Shown here: one piece after another, positions 56,801 through 64,000 of the stretch
Layout: every line of letters starts with the position of its first letter
How positions within the stretch are numbered: position 1 is the first letter of the stretch
NCBI RefSeq assembly: GCF_932276165.1
Contig: NC_063994.1
Location: 10,788,001-10,852,000 of the forward strand
Length of the DNA stretch: 64,000 nt
Origin: Plutella xylostella
Lineage: Eukaryota; Arthropoda; Insecta; Lepidoptera; Plutellidae
Reading direction: 5' to 3'
Program-made: the position numbers and the translations under genes
Notes under the pieces: generated by a model
Told to the model about the DNA's origin: nothing
Database searches by the model: none
The model's input: only the letters and a program-made list of their open reading frames with translations

Positions 56801-59800
56801 AATAAATTATTATTCTGTCCACTCTGAGTATTATTTTCTACCAACTACTCTACACAATATCTCCAAAAATGTATACCATAGCTCTTACGGTGAAAAAAAC
56901 ATCGTGATCTAAATGTGTACCCTAAAGTGCATTGTACTCTTTCAAAAGCGGCGATACGGCTCGCGACCTATCACGTGAGTACAAAAATGTACAGCGAAAA
57001 GTGGGTGAGTCACCTCTGAGTAACTACATTACAGTCATAGTCGTGAGCATATATGTATGTAACTACCCCATCGTGCTCTTAATTTCACAAGTGGGACCAT
57101 TTGCTACTTTGTTAGATAGTGGAAAAATATAAGAATGATGAGTTAATCATCATAATCAAACATTTCAAGAATATTGATAAAAACCTTTTCTTTTGACGTA
57201 AGCCGGGTTAGCGTCTTAACCCTCCAATATTGGGGGGTTAAATATTTAAGAGTTTATCCCAAGGTTAGCGCTCATATTTCAGCGATGCAAGACAAATTAA
57301 TAATCTAACCCTCCTTATGTCAAATATCTCCGAGTTAATTCGCTAACCCAGGTCTGCGCAAGTGGGGCTAAGAGATACTTTGATCAAACCAAAAATCGTT
57401 GAAAGAGTTAATTAGCATGCATCACCTCTATTTTTTTTAGAATTTTATACCCCGTAGTTATAAAAATAGAGGGGGGGGGACATACTTTTTACGACTTTGA
57501 GAGCTGATATCTCAAAAACCGTTCACTTTAAGAAAAATGTTTTTTAGAAAACTTTATATCATTTTAAAAGACCTTTCCATTGATACCCCACACGGGTATG
57601 TACATCGAAAAAAAAAATTTCATCCCTCAGTTACATGTATGGGGGGCCCCACCCCCAATTCTTTTTTTTACTATTTAGTGTCATATTTTTGTAGCGGTTC
57701 ATACAACACATATTCCCATCAAATTTCATCACTGTAGTACTTATAGTTTCCGAGTAAATCGGCTGTGACAGACGGACAGACGGACATGACGAAACTATAA
57801 GGGTTCCGTTTTTGCCATTTTGGCTACGGAACCCTAAAAACTGCCACTCTTGGGAAGAAGTGGTCATTAAGACCACTTGCACCGGTTTCCTACTAATATA
57901 GGCACTACCAATGTATTGCATTTGCCATAAACATCAGCTACCATATTAAAATAATAACATTGAGCTTCTTTAGTATAATTTACGTTTGACTACTCAACTA
58001 GTATGATGTTAATTCGCGGCGGCGTGGGCGGGCCCTTGGTAAATTGACTTATTTGTTTCCATAGAAACTTGGAGTAGACGCTTGTAAATTACGATGTTTT
58101 GATAACTTCGCGGGAGCTGCTACAAGGTGATATTATAACGATCCGTCTTTGCTTTTAGGTACAAGGCTTAAAAGTTAAAATTTATAAGACTTGTATTTGG
58201 AAGTTTTGTTAAAATGTTTATCTTACGCCAAGAAAAACTATGAATAAGTATAAATGATTGACTTACGAGTATACGGATTCAGTAATACTGTTCGTTGATA
58301 TAAGAGCTAACTAACGATTTCTGGGACAGCGATATCGGGAGGTTTCCCGCTCGCTGAACCGTCTGAGTCACACGAGTCTACAACATACATGATACATGAC
58401 TGTGATCGATCCACCGCGGGCAATTATCTGGGTCCCCCAACGAATTAAACCTTACCGAATATGAAGGCGTAAACTTGAGTGCGATAATTTGATGGATTTA
58501 TAATGACTGGCATTGTGAGTTGGTAATTTTATGAGCCCAAATGTAAAAGGTATTCTCCGAATGTCTTCAGCCATGCCCAACAAACATTTTACCCTCAGTT
58601 ACAGCTATTTTTATAACTTTAACCTGTATAACTGTGTTATAATTATCTCAGTTCTAACATAAAGCGATAAAGATGAGTTAACAAATGAAATTAGTGTTAA
58701 CAGCAGGTTTAAGTGTTAAAATGGTATTAGACAAAGCAATTATAATTAAGATGTTATAGGTTTAAACTGTTTCTAGAACCTAAATCTATACAAGAGTGCT
58801 CACTGACACCTGTTAACACTTATGGTTGTTAAGTGGTTTCCTTTAATACTCATATAAATCTTTAGGTGTCATATTGAATTTAGGCTGCAGGAATTGGTTA
58901 CAAAAGAGATTTTGTCAAGAGTGCAGTAAGACAAGATTCAGTGTTGGAAAACTCAACAATGCAGTTTTAATCTTTAAGGTTAACTTAACTTACGCTTATT
59001 GCGTTAGGCAAGTAAAAGTAACGGTGTTAAGCAAGACTGTGCGGATCGACTAAGACTGCATAATACCCTTGGCTAAGGTGTGTTCTATTTCAAAAAGTGT
59101 AATAGATGACTTAGGTGAGTCTATATGTCTTAAATGTAAGTTCGCCATTTGCATTGGCGACCTAACCTATAAATTGCTGGGATAAACAATATTTTGCTTT
59201 AAAATACTTACTTATTTATGTAAATTTTGTCATTCCAGTCATGCCAATCGATTTATGAAACTAATGGACATACAGCAAGGATACAAAAAAATACAAAATT
59301 GAGTCGTCTATTTTATATTTACTTATGTTTCATTTGAAATCCTTATAAATTCGGAGCGCATTAAAAATGAGGTGGGAAGTATGGTATACATTACAGTAAA
59401 ATTACAATGGCATATTATTTTCAATTCACAAAACATGTTAAGGGTCGGCAATAGGGAATCGAGGGTTGGCATTGTCATAGAATTATATAGTAAATGATGC
59501 TCTACAGCCTTGAAAAAAATCACACAGGTAGCCGAAGAGTCTAGCTAGGTGCTGAATCATTCGAATTTAAGTAAATGCTTATGGATAACTGTAAATTAAT
59601 TTCGAAAAACCAGTAAATCACACTCCCGTATTGTAACAACTGTGTCGTAATTATCAAGAATTTTCATATGATTCTTATCAAATTATAAAGATAAATGCTT
59701 GGACTAGGCGCTAAATACCTTGTTTTTAAATAAACACACACCTATTTTGTGTAAATTAATAACAAACCTCTCTCGGCAGTACAGTCACCAACCAAGGTGG

Positions 59801-62800
59801 GACGGACGAAGACGTCGCAGCCAGAATAAATAAGGCGAAAGCTGCCTTCGCACAACTAAGACCGGTGTGGGACTCCAACGTGCTCAAGCGTCGCGTGAAA
59901 ATCTCCCTTTTCAACTCCGTCGTCAAATCGGTTCTGCTGTTCGGTTGTGAAACGTGGAGAGTGACTAAGGGATTGATGAACAAACTACAAGTGTTCGTCA
60001 ACAAATCCCTGAGGTCGATCCTCCGCATCTTCTGGCCGAACACAATCCGGAACGTTGACCTGTGGAACGTGTGTAAGCAGACCTCCATCGAACAAGAAAT
60101 CGCATTGCGAAAATGGAGATGGATTGGCCACACAATCAGAAAAGGAGCCGAGAGCAAAGCGAGCATTGCCTTCGAATGGAAACCGCCTGGCGGCCACCGC
60201 AGACGCGGTCGCCCCGTGCACACATGGCGGCGCACAGTGGACGGCGAGCTGCGAGCGCAAGGCCTGAGCTGGACGGAAGCCAGAGCGGTTGCTGAGGACA
60301 GAACGGCGTGGCGCACGCTTGTGAAGGCCCTCTGTACCACTGGGGTACCATAGGACAGCAACAACAACAATAACAAACTTAGGCAATTTTTTTCCCTCAA
60401 ATCTTCATACAAATATCTATGGCGGCTTTCTGTGTTATAAAATCATAAACACAAGCGACGTTTGACTCAGTCGGCCGGTGGCCTCCAAAGAAGGGTCACG
60501 TCGGTTTAGGCAGCACTGACAGCTTGCGATCTTTTCGTGTACAGATACAAAATCACTGCACATTGGTTGTCATTGTACTTTTTCAACTTTTATGACACCA
60601 ACATAATTTGATTTGAAATTGAGGAAGCATAATTCTTACACTATATTCAATACATTAAATTAAATTAGATAGTGGGCAATGTTCTCGCGTGACATTACAG
60701 TCTCGTAAAGGTCCGATGAGGAGCAGGAATATAGCGAATTGATCTAAGTGATGACAATACGTAGGAACATTAGGTTAGGATTCATCAAAAACACAGTCTC
60801 ATGGTACTGGTTGAGGAATGGTCTCTGAGGATCTGATGAGGGCAGTAACAAGGTGGTGACTGAATTTTATTTCTGGGTTTTCTAAATTCATTCGTAACGT
60901 AAAATTGATAATGACGGAATTTCTTCTATAGACCATGTAGTTACTAAAAAAACCAACGATAGATGGCGTAATTTGCAGAAGTACCTATCTAGTCACCCTG
61001 TCACGGGGTGTCTTCGGTTGGTAACTCAGAAAAAATACTATATGTTATTGCATCAATAATAAAAAAATCAAGAAAATATTCAAAGTTTCCATCCTCGCAC
61101 ACAAATCACAAACTCATGCCCTGTTCTAGGAGCAGGGTCTACCCTAGTGCATTTTCATGACCACTTTTCGGTTCTACCTTTTTTGGCCCAAGATTTATTT
61201 GCCTAATCTCGTATTGCATAGTAACGTTTGGTCAAAGTCTCGTTTCGCCGAAAATCGTATGGCATAAATCTCGATTAGTAAAAAGTTATTTCGCATTATC
61301 TTGTTTAGCCTAATAATGGTATGGCCAAATCTTGAATAGCCTAATAATAGGTTTATACAAAGTAATAATATTTGTTTGGCTTTAACTTTGACGGAGCGTC
61401 TGTCTATAGCGCAAACTGGTGCCTTGTATTGTTTCCGCTGTTTGGAAAACGCTCCGCTGCGCTTCGCTGCGCTCCGCTTTGGTTTTGATGAACATGTGCA
61501 CCTAACACGCTCCTCCTCGCTTTGCTCGTCGTCGCACCTATCTTTAGGTTTCGATCTCATGGGGTTTGTAATAATTATTGTATGTGTATTATAAATGTAT
61601 GTTGTATTGCTCGTTAACTTTCGATTTTTTAATCATTCAATATCGTGATTTTCGGGATGTATGAGAAAAAATACCACAATTTGTACATTTACTACATACT
61701 TAATATATTATTTATTAAGATAACATTAGGAGAAACAAGATTATACATAGGTATAGACGAACATACATTTGAGCAAACGAAACTTAGGTGTTTAAAGATT
61801 GTGCCTAAAGAGTTTTAGACGAAACGAGCCTTATACCACATAATTCTTGGCAAAGTGATGGTTCGGCCAAAAAAGTTTAGACCATATATTTAGAGTTATG
61901 CGAAATGAGTTTTGGTCAATAAAGATTATGCGAGATGAGGGGAACCGCCACTTTTCACTTGTGTCCCACCGGTTTCGGTGCTCAGCGGAATAGCACCATT
62001 AACCATTATTATTCTGAGATATCATCACTTCTTATTCTGAGTTACCCAACATAAAAACACGCCATCTATTGAAATCATTTTTTAATTAGGATTTGTCTAT
62101 GGTGTGGTCCCCAAATTTAAGGGTAAAATCAAAATAATTATATTTTAACCTTTTTTTATTCCTATTATATTAAAAGACCAATTCAACGATACCCTACCTA
62201 CACCATCAAAATAACCGGAAAAAATATCAGCCCCAATTTACTTGTATGGGAGAGGGAGTACCCCAATATTTTTTTGGGGTACTCCCCATATCTATGCGAA
62301 ATATCAGCTTGATATCTTTACCCGTTTCTGAGAAAAAGGGCGGTGACAGACAGTCAGTCAGACAGACGGACAATAAAGAGATCTTATAACGGTTGCTTTT
62401 TTTCCTTTTGAGGTACGAAACCCTAAAAATAAGAAAAAATATTATTCTGCTACCAAAAAATATACTTACAAACATACAAACATACAATCGAAAAATATTA
62501 CCATCCTCCTTCGGCAGTCGGGTAAAAACAAGTGAGACAGGGGGTCATTCTGGACTTTTGTTCTACGAGTTTTAAAAATTAACAAAAAAAAACCTTTTTC
62601 ATAGAAACTTTGATGACACGTGACTTTTTACCATGGAAAACGAATATTTTTTTTCGCGAATTTGCAAAACTCGTAGAACAAAAGTTGTACAGAATGACCC
62701 CTTGAGTTGAGTCATCCCCTTTCGGCTTAGTATACCCTTAGTATCTACACTTTAATACCTGTAGTTACCTTTCTACAAGTAAGTAAATACTACATTTGTT

Positions 62801-64000
62801 TAGAAAGCTAATCGGGTTCCGAGTATGGAGAAAAGTGGCACCCCTATTAATTTCTACTCTTTCCTGGTGCTTACCAGTGTAATTAAAAATTATACTTACC
62901 CTCAAATCAATACTTGAAAATAATTGTCAATAAAGTTGGCGAGTAAAAGTTTATGACCCACTGTGCAAACTTACATGTGTGCGTGTCACTGCGTGTGCTG
63001 TGTGAAGAGCATTGAAAACCCAAATTTGGCGGGGCACGTCACCCTGTACGGGCCCTTAAGTCAAGTTAATAAATTATATTTACTGTTATTTAGTAATGAT
63101 CAATACTGTCACTCTAATACTGTCGCGTATGATTGCGGTTGACACTATTATTTTCAAAGACATACAACTTGTATGGTAAAAGTGTATTCGAAAAACGGTA
63201 ACATACTCACTTAAACCTTTTTTACCAAACAAAAAAGAGTCAGGGAGTCAAATAACCATTCTACAACTACAACTATACCGGTAAAAGTTCTAGCTGAGAG
63301 TGATTAAACGCTCTTCTATAGTAATTTTAGCACTTCAATGACACCGTACTACAGGCTTTCTATAACTTAAACACTTCAATGGCACCGTTTTACAGACTTT
63401 CTAAAGCCTTTACTCTCAAAATCGTGGGCCTCTTTCGTGGTTATAAGTGAGTTAGAGCACTCTCCTACACTCTTATACAGCTATGTCTTAACACTTTAAT
63501 TTTCGAATGGAACCATTATACAAGTTATATGAGAGTTTTTTTAACGCTACGGTGTTAGTTGGGCGACGGACCCTATTCTTGGATTGCATTCATCATCGTA
63601 AATTCATAACAGAGGGCAAGTCATTGTTGTTCATAATCCGGTCTGATGAAGACATAGGTAGTATAGGTATAGATGGAAAGCTTTAAGGCGTCAGTTTCAT
63701 ACATATTCTGAAAGCACGTATCGCTTATCAGCGCTTCTTCGGAAACATTATGGAACTGAAGCTTTAAATCAATCTTTCTTACACGCCTAAAGATACCAGG
63801 AACACCTGACTGAGGCTGCGCGGCGCGTGACGTTCAACTGTTCTTTCTGCAGACGTTTTAAGGCCCCTACACACCAACAGCATCCGACTCACCGTATGAC
63901 GTGCGTGTGCTTGTGCGCCGCCTCGACGGTGACGAGGAACACGGCGTGCGAGCGCGACGAGTGCTCGTTCATGTCGGTGCAGGCGGCCGCGCGGCGCCGC
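37389..64000 (-). CDS. Klp68D: Kinesin-2 motor subunit (KIF3B/Klp68D), 3' part, 10 exons; 5' end beyond window
   Basis: Plus-end microtubule motor of heterotrimeric kinesin-2, which drives ciliary transport and axonal cargo. Minus-strand exons in coding order: 64000-63893, 45132-44968, 44507-44371, 42768-42592, 42320-42178, 41244-41063, 40179-40080, 39254-39124, 38206-38017, 37517-37389. Phases agree at all junctions (486 codons plus TAG). Switch I is NEHSSRSHAVF; switch II is GKLNLVDLAGSER; then RDSKLTRILQDSLGGNSKT and ANIGPAQYNYDETVTTLRYA. The neck (AIKNKPVRNEDPADAKLREY) matches KIF3B/Klp68D better than KIF3A. Coiled coil runs from exon 4 to exon 8 (EIAERKKREVEMQQK). The tail is Pro- and Arg-rich. 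About 200 residues including the P-loop are missing off the right edge. The 18.8-kb first visible intron is full of mobile elements. Confidence 0.93.
37625..37826 (-). mobile_element. Short interspersed lepidopteran repeat, copy 3 (reversed)
   Basis: Begins GCTGTTCCCGCGAGCTTCAC and ends TCGCATTTATAATATTAGTA, the reverse of the copies at 3874 and 43443. The middle (TTTCATTGAAATCGGTTCTG) is more diverged than in the other three copies. It lies in the last intron of Klp68D. Confidence 0.75.
38970..39017. repeat. Hairpin element, copy 1, in a Klp68D intron
   Basis: CCTGACCCCCCTC and GAGGGGGGTCAGG (inverted) close around a loop AGAAGCATTGTTAGTATGA. The same unit with its neighbouring GCACCT(A/G)ACCGTACTA is at 40986-41055. 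Both lie just downstream (in transcription) of a kinesin exon. Confidence 0.7.
39415..39590. repeat. (GAAA)n-associated repeat pair
   Basis: Two tandem versions of GAAAGAAA...CATTTATTT-CCAAAAAAAAACA lie at 39422-39470 and 39516-39568. This A-rich pattern with an AATAAA-like word on the minus strand is typical of LINE 3' ends in Lepidoptera. Confidence 0.45.
40497..40590 (+). repeat. Fragment of the tRNA-type SINE seen at 43101
   Basis: GGCAGTTTAGACCATGGGGA ... GCACAAAGGTTCTACTCG ... CCAGGTGCAGGTAC matches the 3' third of the SINE at 43101-43432. No head is present. Confidence 0.65.
40986..41034. repeat. Hairpin element, copy 2, in a Klp68D intron
   Basis: CCTGACTCCTCTC and GGTAGGGGGGTCAGG around the loop AGAAGCATTGTTACTAT. 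It is less perfect than the copy at 38970. The duplicated stretch extends to about 41055, ending close to exon 41063-41244. Confidence 0.65.
41418..41795 (+). mobile_element. tRNA-headed SINE, complete, 14-bp target duplication
   Basis: Head TGTGGTCTAGTGGTAGAAG (A box) and CGGGTTCGATTCCCGGG (B box). The body includes CTATGAGAGTGATGGAACAG and the 3' end TGAGATTGGCCGCCGTAGTC ... GCTAGGAGGACATTTTTATT. TTAATTATTTCGTG is duplicated at 41404-41417 and 41796-41809. It lies in a Klp68D intron, antisense to the gene. It is not a tRNA gene. Confidence 0.88.
41990..42176 (-). repeat. Tandem duplicate of a Klp68D exon (plus a third partial copy)
   Basis: The unit containing GGTTCTCGCTCTCTATG and CTTCCCGCCGCCGCCCTGCA repeats at an offset of 151 bp. 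The functional exon is 42178-42320; a near-identical copy occupies about 42027-42160; a third, about 40-bp piece lies at 41990-42025. The extra copy would need an acceptor only 17 bases after the real donor, too close for an intron, and reads out of frame if the DNA is simply read through. Confidence 0.8.
42790..42937 (+). repeat. LINE 3' fragment ending in (GATGAT)n
   Basis: AAGTGGACCAGAGCGGCACA ... GAGGCCTATACCCAACAGTG ... GAAGGCTGATGATGATGATG. It translates as WTRAAQDR and EAYTQQWAIEG, the same LINE C-terminus as at 19475-19715. Confidence 0.7.
43101..43432 (+). mobile_element. tRNA-headed SINE
   Basis: Head GTGGCAGCTCAGTCGGGTAA (A box) and CCGGTTCGAATCCCGG (B box), body GACATGTACCAATGAGTTC ... 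GGTGAAGGAAAACATCGTG and 3' part GGGATATGCACAAAGGTTC. Relatives lie at 56306 and 40497. No clear target duplication was found. Confidence 0.8.
43443..43632 (+). mobile_element. Short interspersed lepidopteran repeat, copy 4
   Basis: Head CTAATATTATAAATGCGAAA, (TCTG)n, and end GCGCGCGGGAACATATT. Closest to the copy at 3874. Confidence 0.75.
44270..44352 (+). repeat. CR1-like LINE 3' end
   Basis: CCCCCTTATCCGAACGGAGA ... TTGACGTTCATCAGATGAAT, ending AAAAACCTTTGACTTTGAG. The same end in reverse is at 47014-47110. Endings of the form GAATAAA-ATTTGACTTTGA are typical of lepidopteran CR1-type LINEs. Confidence 0.65.
44614..44824. mobile_element. MITE with 50-bp perfect TIRs between two motor-domain exons (211 bp)
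   Basis: Starts CGGTGGCCTGCGCCTAAAAG and is mirrored without mismatch for 50 bp at the other end. TA lies on each side (44612-44613 and 44825-44826). It fills half of the intron between kinesin exons 44371-44507 and 44968-45132. Perfect arms suggest a young insertion. Confidence 0.88.
44850..44967. repeat. 76-bp offset duplicate next to a Klp68D splice donor
   Basis: GTTCCTTAAAGAGCTGC followed by CTCCTGGTAC and GGCACATG occurs at 44855-44902 and again at 44931-44978. The second copy overlaps the last bases of exon 44968-45132, so the first is a copied exon end plus donor side. The copied donor is mutated (ACCCACCCGTACGG). Confidence 0.7.
45291..45593 (+). mobile_element. tRNA-headed SINE, interrupted or ended by a TIR element
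   Basis: Head GAGTGGTGGCGTAGCGAATA (A box) and GGGTTCGAATCCTGCC (B box). The body runs through CCCTCAGCGGAAGCACCCG and GACTCACTTCATTCAGTCAG to 45593, where the element at 45594 begins. The A box is a weak match. Confidence 0.6.
45594..46918. mobile_element. CCCAAGTAACA-ended TIR element (1325 bp)
   Basis: Starts CCCAAGTAACATTT and ends AAATGTTACTTGGG, flanked by AA. It is AT-rich with no credible frame. The interior is full of AAGGTT/AACCTT words (for example AGGTTCTAGAACCTTT at 45629), echoing the subterminal sequence. Superfamily unknown. Confidence 0.7.
47014..47110 (-). repeat. CR1-like LINE 3' end, reversed
   Basis: Reverse-strand copy of the tail at 44270-44352, including TTCTGATGAACGTCAATTTT and TCCGTTCGGATAAGGGG. 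The tandem GTCAAAGTCAAA lies at its very end. Confidence 0.65.
47787..47928. repeat. (GT)n-rich compound microsatellite
   Basis: Interrupted GT/GTGG/AT repeats of about 140 bp inside the LINE 3' region. Open frames here on either strand are artefacts of the dinucleotide. Confidence 0.9.
47984..48196 (-). pseudogene. LINE ORF2 C-terminal remnant
   Basis: Residues KALSIYPMIIRDCKRTVTEW and LDKLDYGDVEKLL match the C-terminal end of the LINE whose reverse transcriptase precedes it. It is out of frame with 48162-49454, and the expected intervening segment after the PVWGGSSK motif is missing. Confidence 0.65.
48162..49454 (-). pseudogene. LINE reverse transcriptase, 5' and 3' truncated
   Basis: 430 open codons with most RT blocks: SAPGWDNVATHFLKF, YRPISVLPAISKILEK, DSQFGFRNGKSTEDA, FLDLKKAFDTV, GVPQGSVLGPTLF and the catalytic AYADDTAL (plus-strand 48619-48635). 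It then has SIRYLGVIIDQRL and MYCIPVWGG before losing the frame. CR1-like by motif style. No endonuclease is present. The open length suggests a fairly young but dead copy. Confidence 0.82.
50059..52057. mobile_element. CCCAAGTAGC-ended TIR element (2.0 kb)
   Basis: Left end CCCAAGTAGCAAAA; right end TTTTGCTTGTTGGG (inverted with two mismatches). No target duplication is clear. The interior repeats TATAGC, AATAGC and TCGA-type words and has no credible frame. It appears related to the 45594-46918 element by its CCCAA terminus. Confidence 0.5.
52058..55842. other. Klp68D intron, nothing recognised
   Basis: AT-rich intronic DNA. Short frames (for example 54812-55150) have no recognisable domain. 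A slightly GC-richer patch lies at 54560-54620. No inverted repeats with target duplications were found by eye. Confidence 0.4.
56306..57010 (+). mobile_element. tRNA-headed SINE, split by an LTR-like insert
   Basis: Head CGGTAGCTCAGTCGGGTAAA, then TACCAATGAGTTCTTTGG up to 56409. It resumes after the insert at about 56868 with ATGTATACCATAGCTCTTAC. From 56931 it is followed by the GTGCATTGTACTC module. The 43101-43432 SINE gives the unsplit sequence across the break. Confidence 0.7.
56410..56867 (+). mobile_element. Probable solo LTR
   Basis: About 455 bp starting TGTGGCAACTTACTACCACA, with GAGTATTTAAGTTAGC (TATA-like) near 56755, AAATAAATTATTATT (polyadenylation-like) near 56800, and an end near CTCTACACA. 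AATGT lies on both sides of the break. The exact LTR end and duplication are uncertain by a few bases, and no second LTR or internal region is present. Confidence 0.5.
57838..59757. other. Klp68D intron, possible left end of a CCCAAC-type element
   Basis: No gene. GCCCAACAAACATTTTACCC at 58577 resembles the ends of the CCCAA elements. A possible mirrored end (GGTGTTAGTTGGGC) lies at 63553-63566. Pairing over 5 kb is speculative. Confidence 0.3.
59768..60368 (+). mobile_element. 5'-truncated RTE-like LINE, C-terminal part
   Basis: About 195 codons to TAG at 60353 in one frame: GSTVTNQGGTDEDV, LLFGCETWRVTKG, RKWRWIGHTIRK and RRGRPVHTWRRTVDGEL, the C-terminus of an endonuclease/reverse-transcriptase LINE. 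It ends in an (AAC)n run. AATAACAAAC flanks both sides (59758-59767 and 60369-60378). It lies in the Klp68D intron, antisense to the gene. Confidence 0.8.
60379..61170. other. Klp68D intron, nothing recognised
   Basis: AT-rich, without reading frames or repeats that I could assign. Confidence 0.4.
61171..61945. mobile_element. Probable TIR element with self-similar ends
   Basis: The left side reads GCCTAATCTCGTATTGCATA and TCTCGTTTCGCCGAAAATCG. The right side, reversed, reads CCTCATCTCGCATAATC and CTCATTTCGCATAACTC. Inverted similarity is scattered over about 150 bp at each end and built from TTTGGCC and ATCTCG-type words. Edges and target duplication were not resolved. A GC-richer core (61430-61560) has no known domain. 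Confidence 0.4.
62070..62425. repeat. Second copy of the CAGACGGACA ... GAAACCCTAAAAA repeat
   Basis: ACAGACAGTCAGTCAGACAG, ACGGACAATAAAGAG and TACGAAACCCTAAAAA align with the right part of the repeat ending at 57837. Confidence 0.6.
62541..62701. mobile_element. Small MITE (161 bp)
   Basis: GGGGTCATTCTGGACTTTTG and, reversed, GGGGTCATTCTGTACAACTT, then TTGTTCTACGAGTTTT in both arms (about 37 bp). No clear target duplication and no frame. Confidence 0.7.
62702..63892. other. Klp68D intron next to the first visible exon
   Basis: A stretch at 63260-63560 has repeated words CACTTCAATG(A/G)CACCGT and CACTCTC and ends GTGTTAGTTGGGC; it may be the end of a large TIR element. The rest is unremarkable up to the splice donor at 63891-63892. 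Confidence 0.35.

Larger units (their letters stand above)
55933..57368. mobile_element. TIR element with TAA duplication (PIF/Harbinger-like MITE)
   Basis: Starts GGCCCACTTGCG and ends CGCAAGTGGGGC. TAA is on both sides (55930-55932 and 57369-57371), the 3-bp target preferred by PIF/Harbinger. The arms repeat GGGTTAA/TTAACCC words (CTCAGGGTTAAC, GGGTTAGCG). A SINE is inserted within it. Confidence 0.75.
55843..57837. mobile_element. GGCCAAGTGCGAGTCGG-type repeat, split by a nested stack
   Basis: Left part 55843-55932 (AAACCGGCCAAGTGCGAGTC ... AGGGTTCCGTAGC) and right part 57369-57837 (CTGTGACAGACGGACAGAC ... GCTACGGAACCCTAAAAA). The inner words AGGGTTCCGTAGC and GCTACGGAACCCT are inverted. 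A related right part is at 62070-62425. This family is abundant in Lepidoptera; its class is uncertain. Confidence 0.65.

Overview
This is a eukaryotic window, almost certainly from a moth or butterfly. The background is AT-rich. Gene exons are small and GC-rich with GT-AG introns, and the filler is made of repeat families typical of Lepidoptera: tRNA-headed SINEs, short interspersed repeats with a (TCTG)n head and a CGCGGGAACAG end, RTE-, CR1- and jockey-type LINEs, and many TIR elements that inserted at TA.

Three host genes are supported. (1) eIF2D, plus strand, 12 coding exons from 18426 to 31002. It is complete (596 residues) and its reading phase agrees across all 11 introns. Intron 3 carries a full-length jockey-type LINE (20745-25168) with both ORFs open and a 14-bp target duplication. 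(2) A single-exon 651-residue gene on the minus strand (31857-33812), tail-to-tail with eIF2D. It looks like a NEK2-type kinase that has lost the catalytic residues. (3) The 3' part of the kinesin-2 motor subunit gene Klp68D/KIF3B, minus strand, ten exons from 64000 down to 37389. Its first visible intron is 18.8 kb and is packed with mobile elements.

Layout: 1-18000 is gene-poor and repeat-rich. It holds a hAT-type MITE (657-1144), a 5S-rRNA-headed SINE (2167-2566), an inverted-repeat MITE (4083-4733), a 1.4-kb TIR element (5955-7388), a nested stack at 11134-15131, and another two-level nest at 16003-18006. The region 18426-31002 is eIF2D; 31857-33812 is the NEK-like gene; 37389-64000 is Klp68D and its introns. 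A second deep nest lies at 55843-57837, in the large kinesin intron.

The most informative structures are as follows. The four-component stack at 11134-15131 is a foldback element containing a MITE that was split by a BEL/Pao retrotransposon, with a fourth small MITE at the junction; the same window holds an unsplit copy of the interrupted MITE, so the insertion can be read to the base. A partial tandem copy of eIF2D exon 4 differs from the exon mainly at synonymous sites. Klp68D has tandem duplications of exon pieces. SINE heads and tails are mixed and matched. Several unrelated TIR elements have interiors built from echoes of their own terminal motif. No bacterial-type system, CRISPR array or operon is present. 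Homology calls rest on reading motifs, not on database searches.
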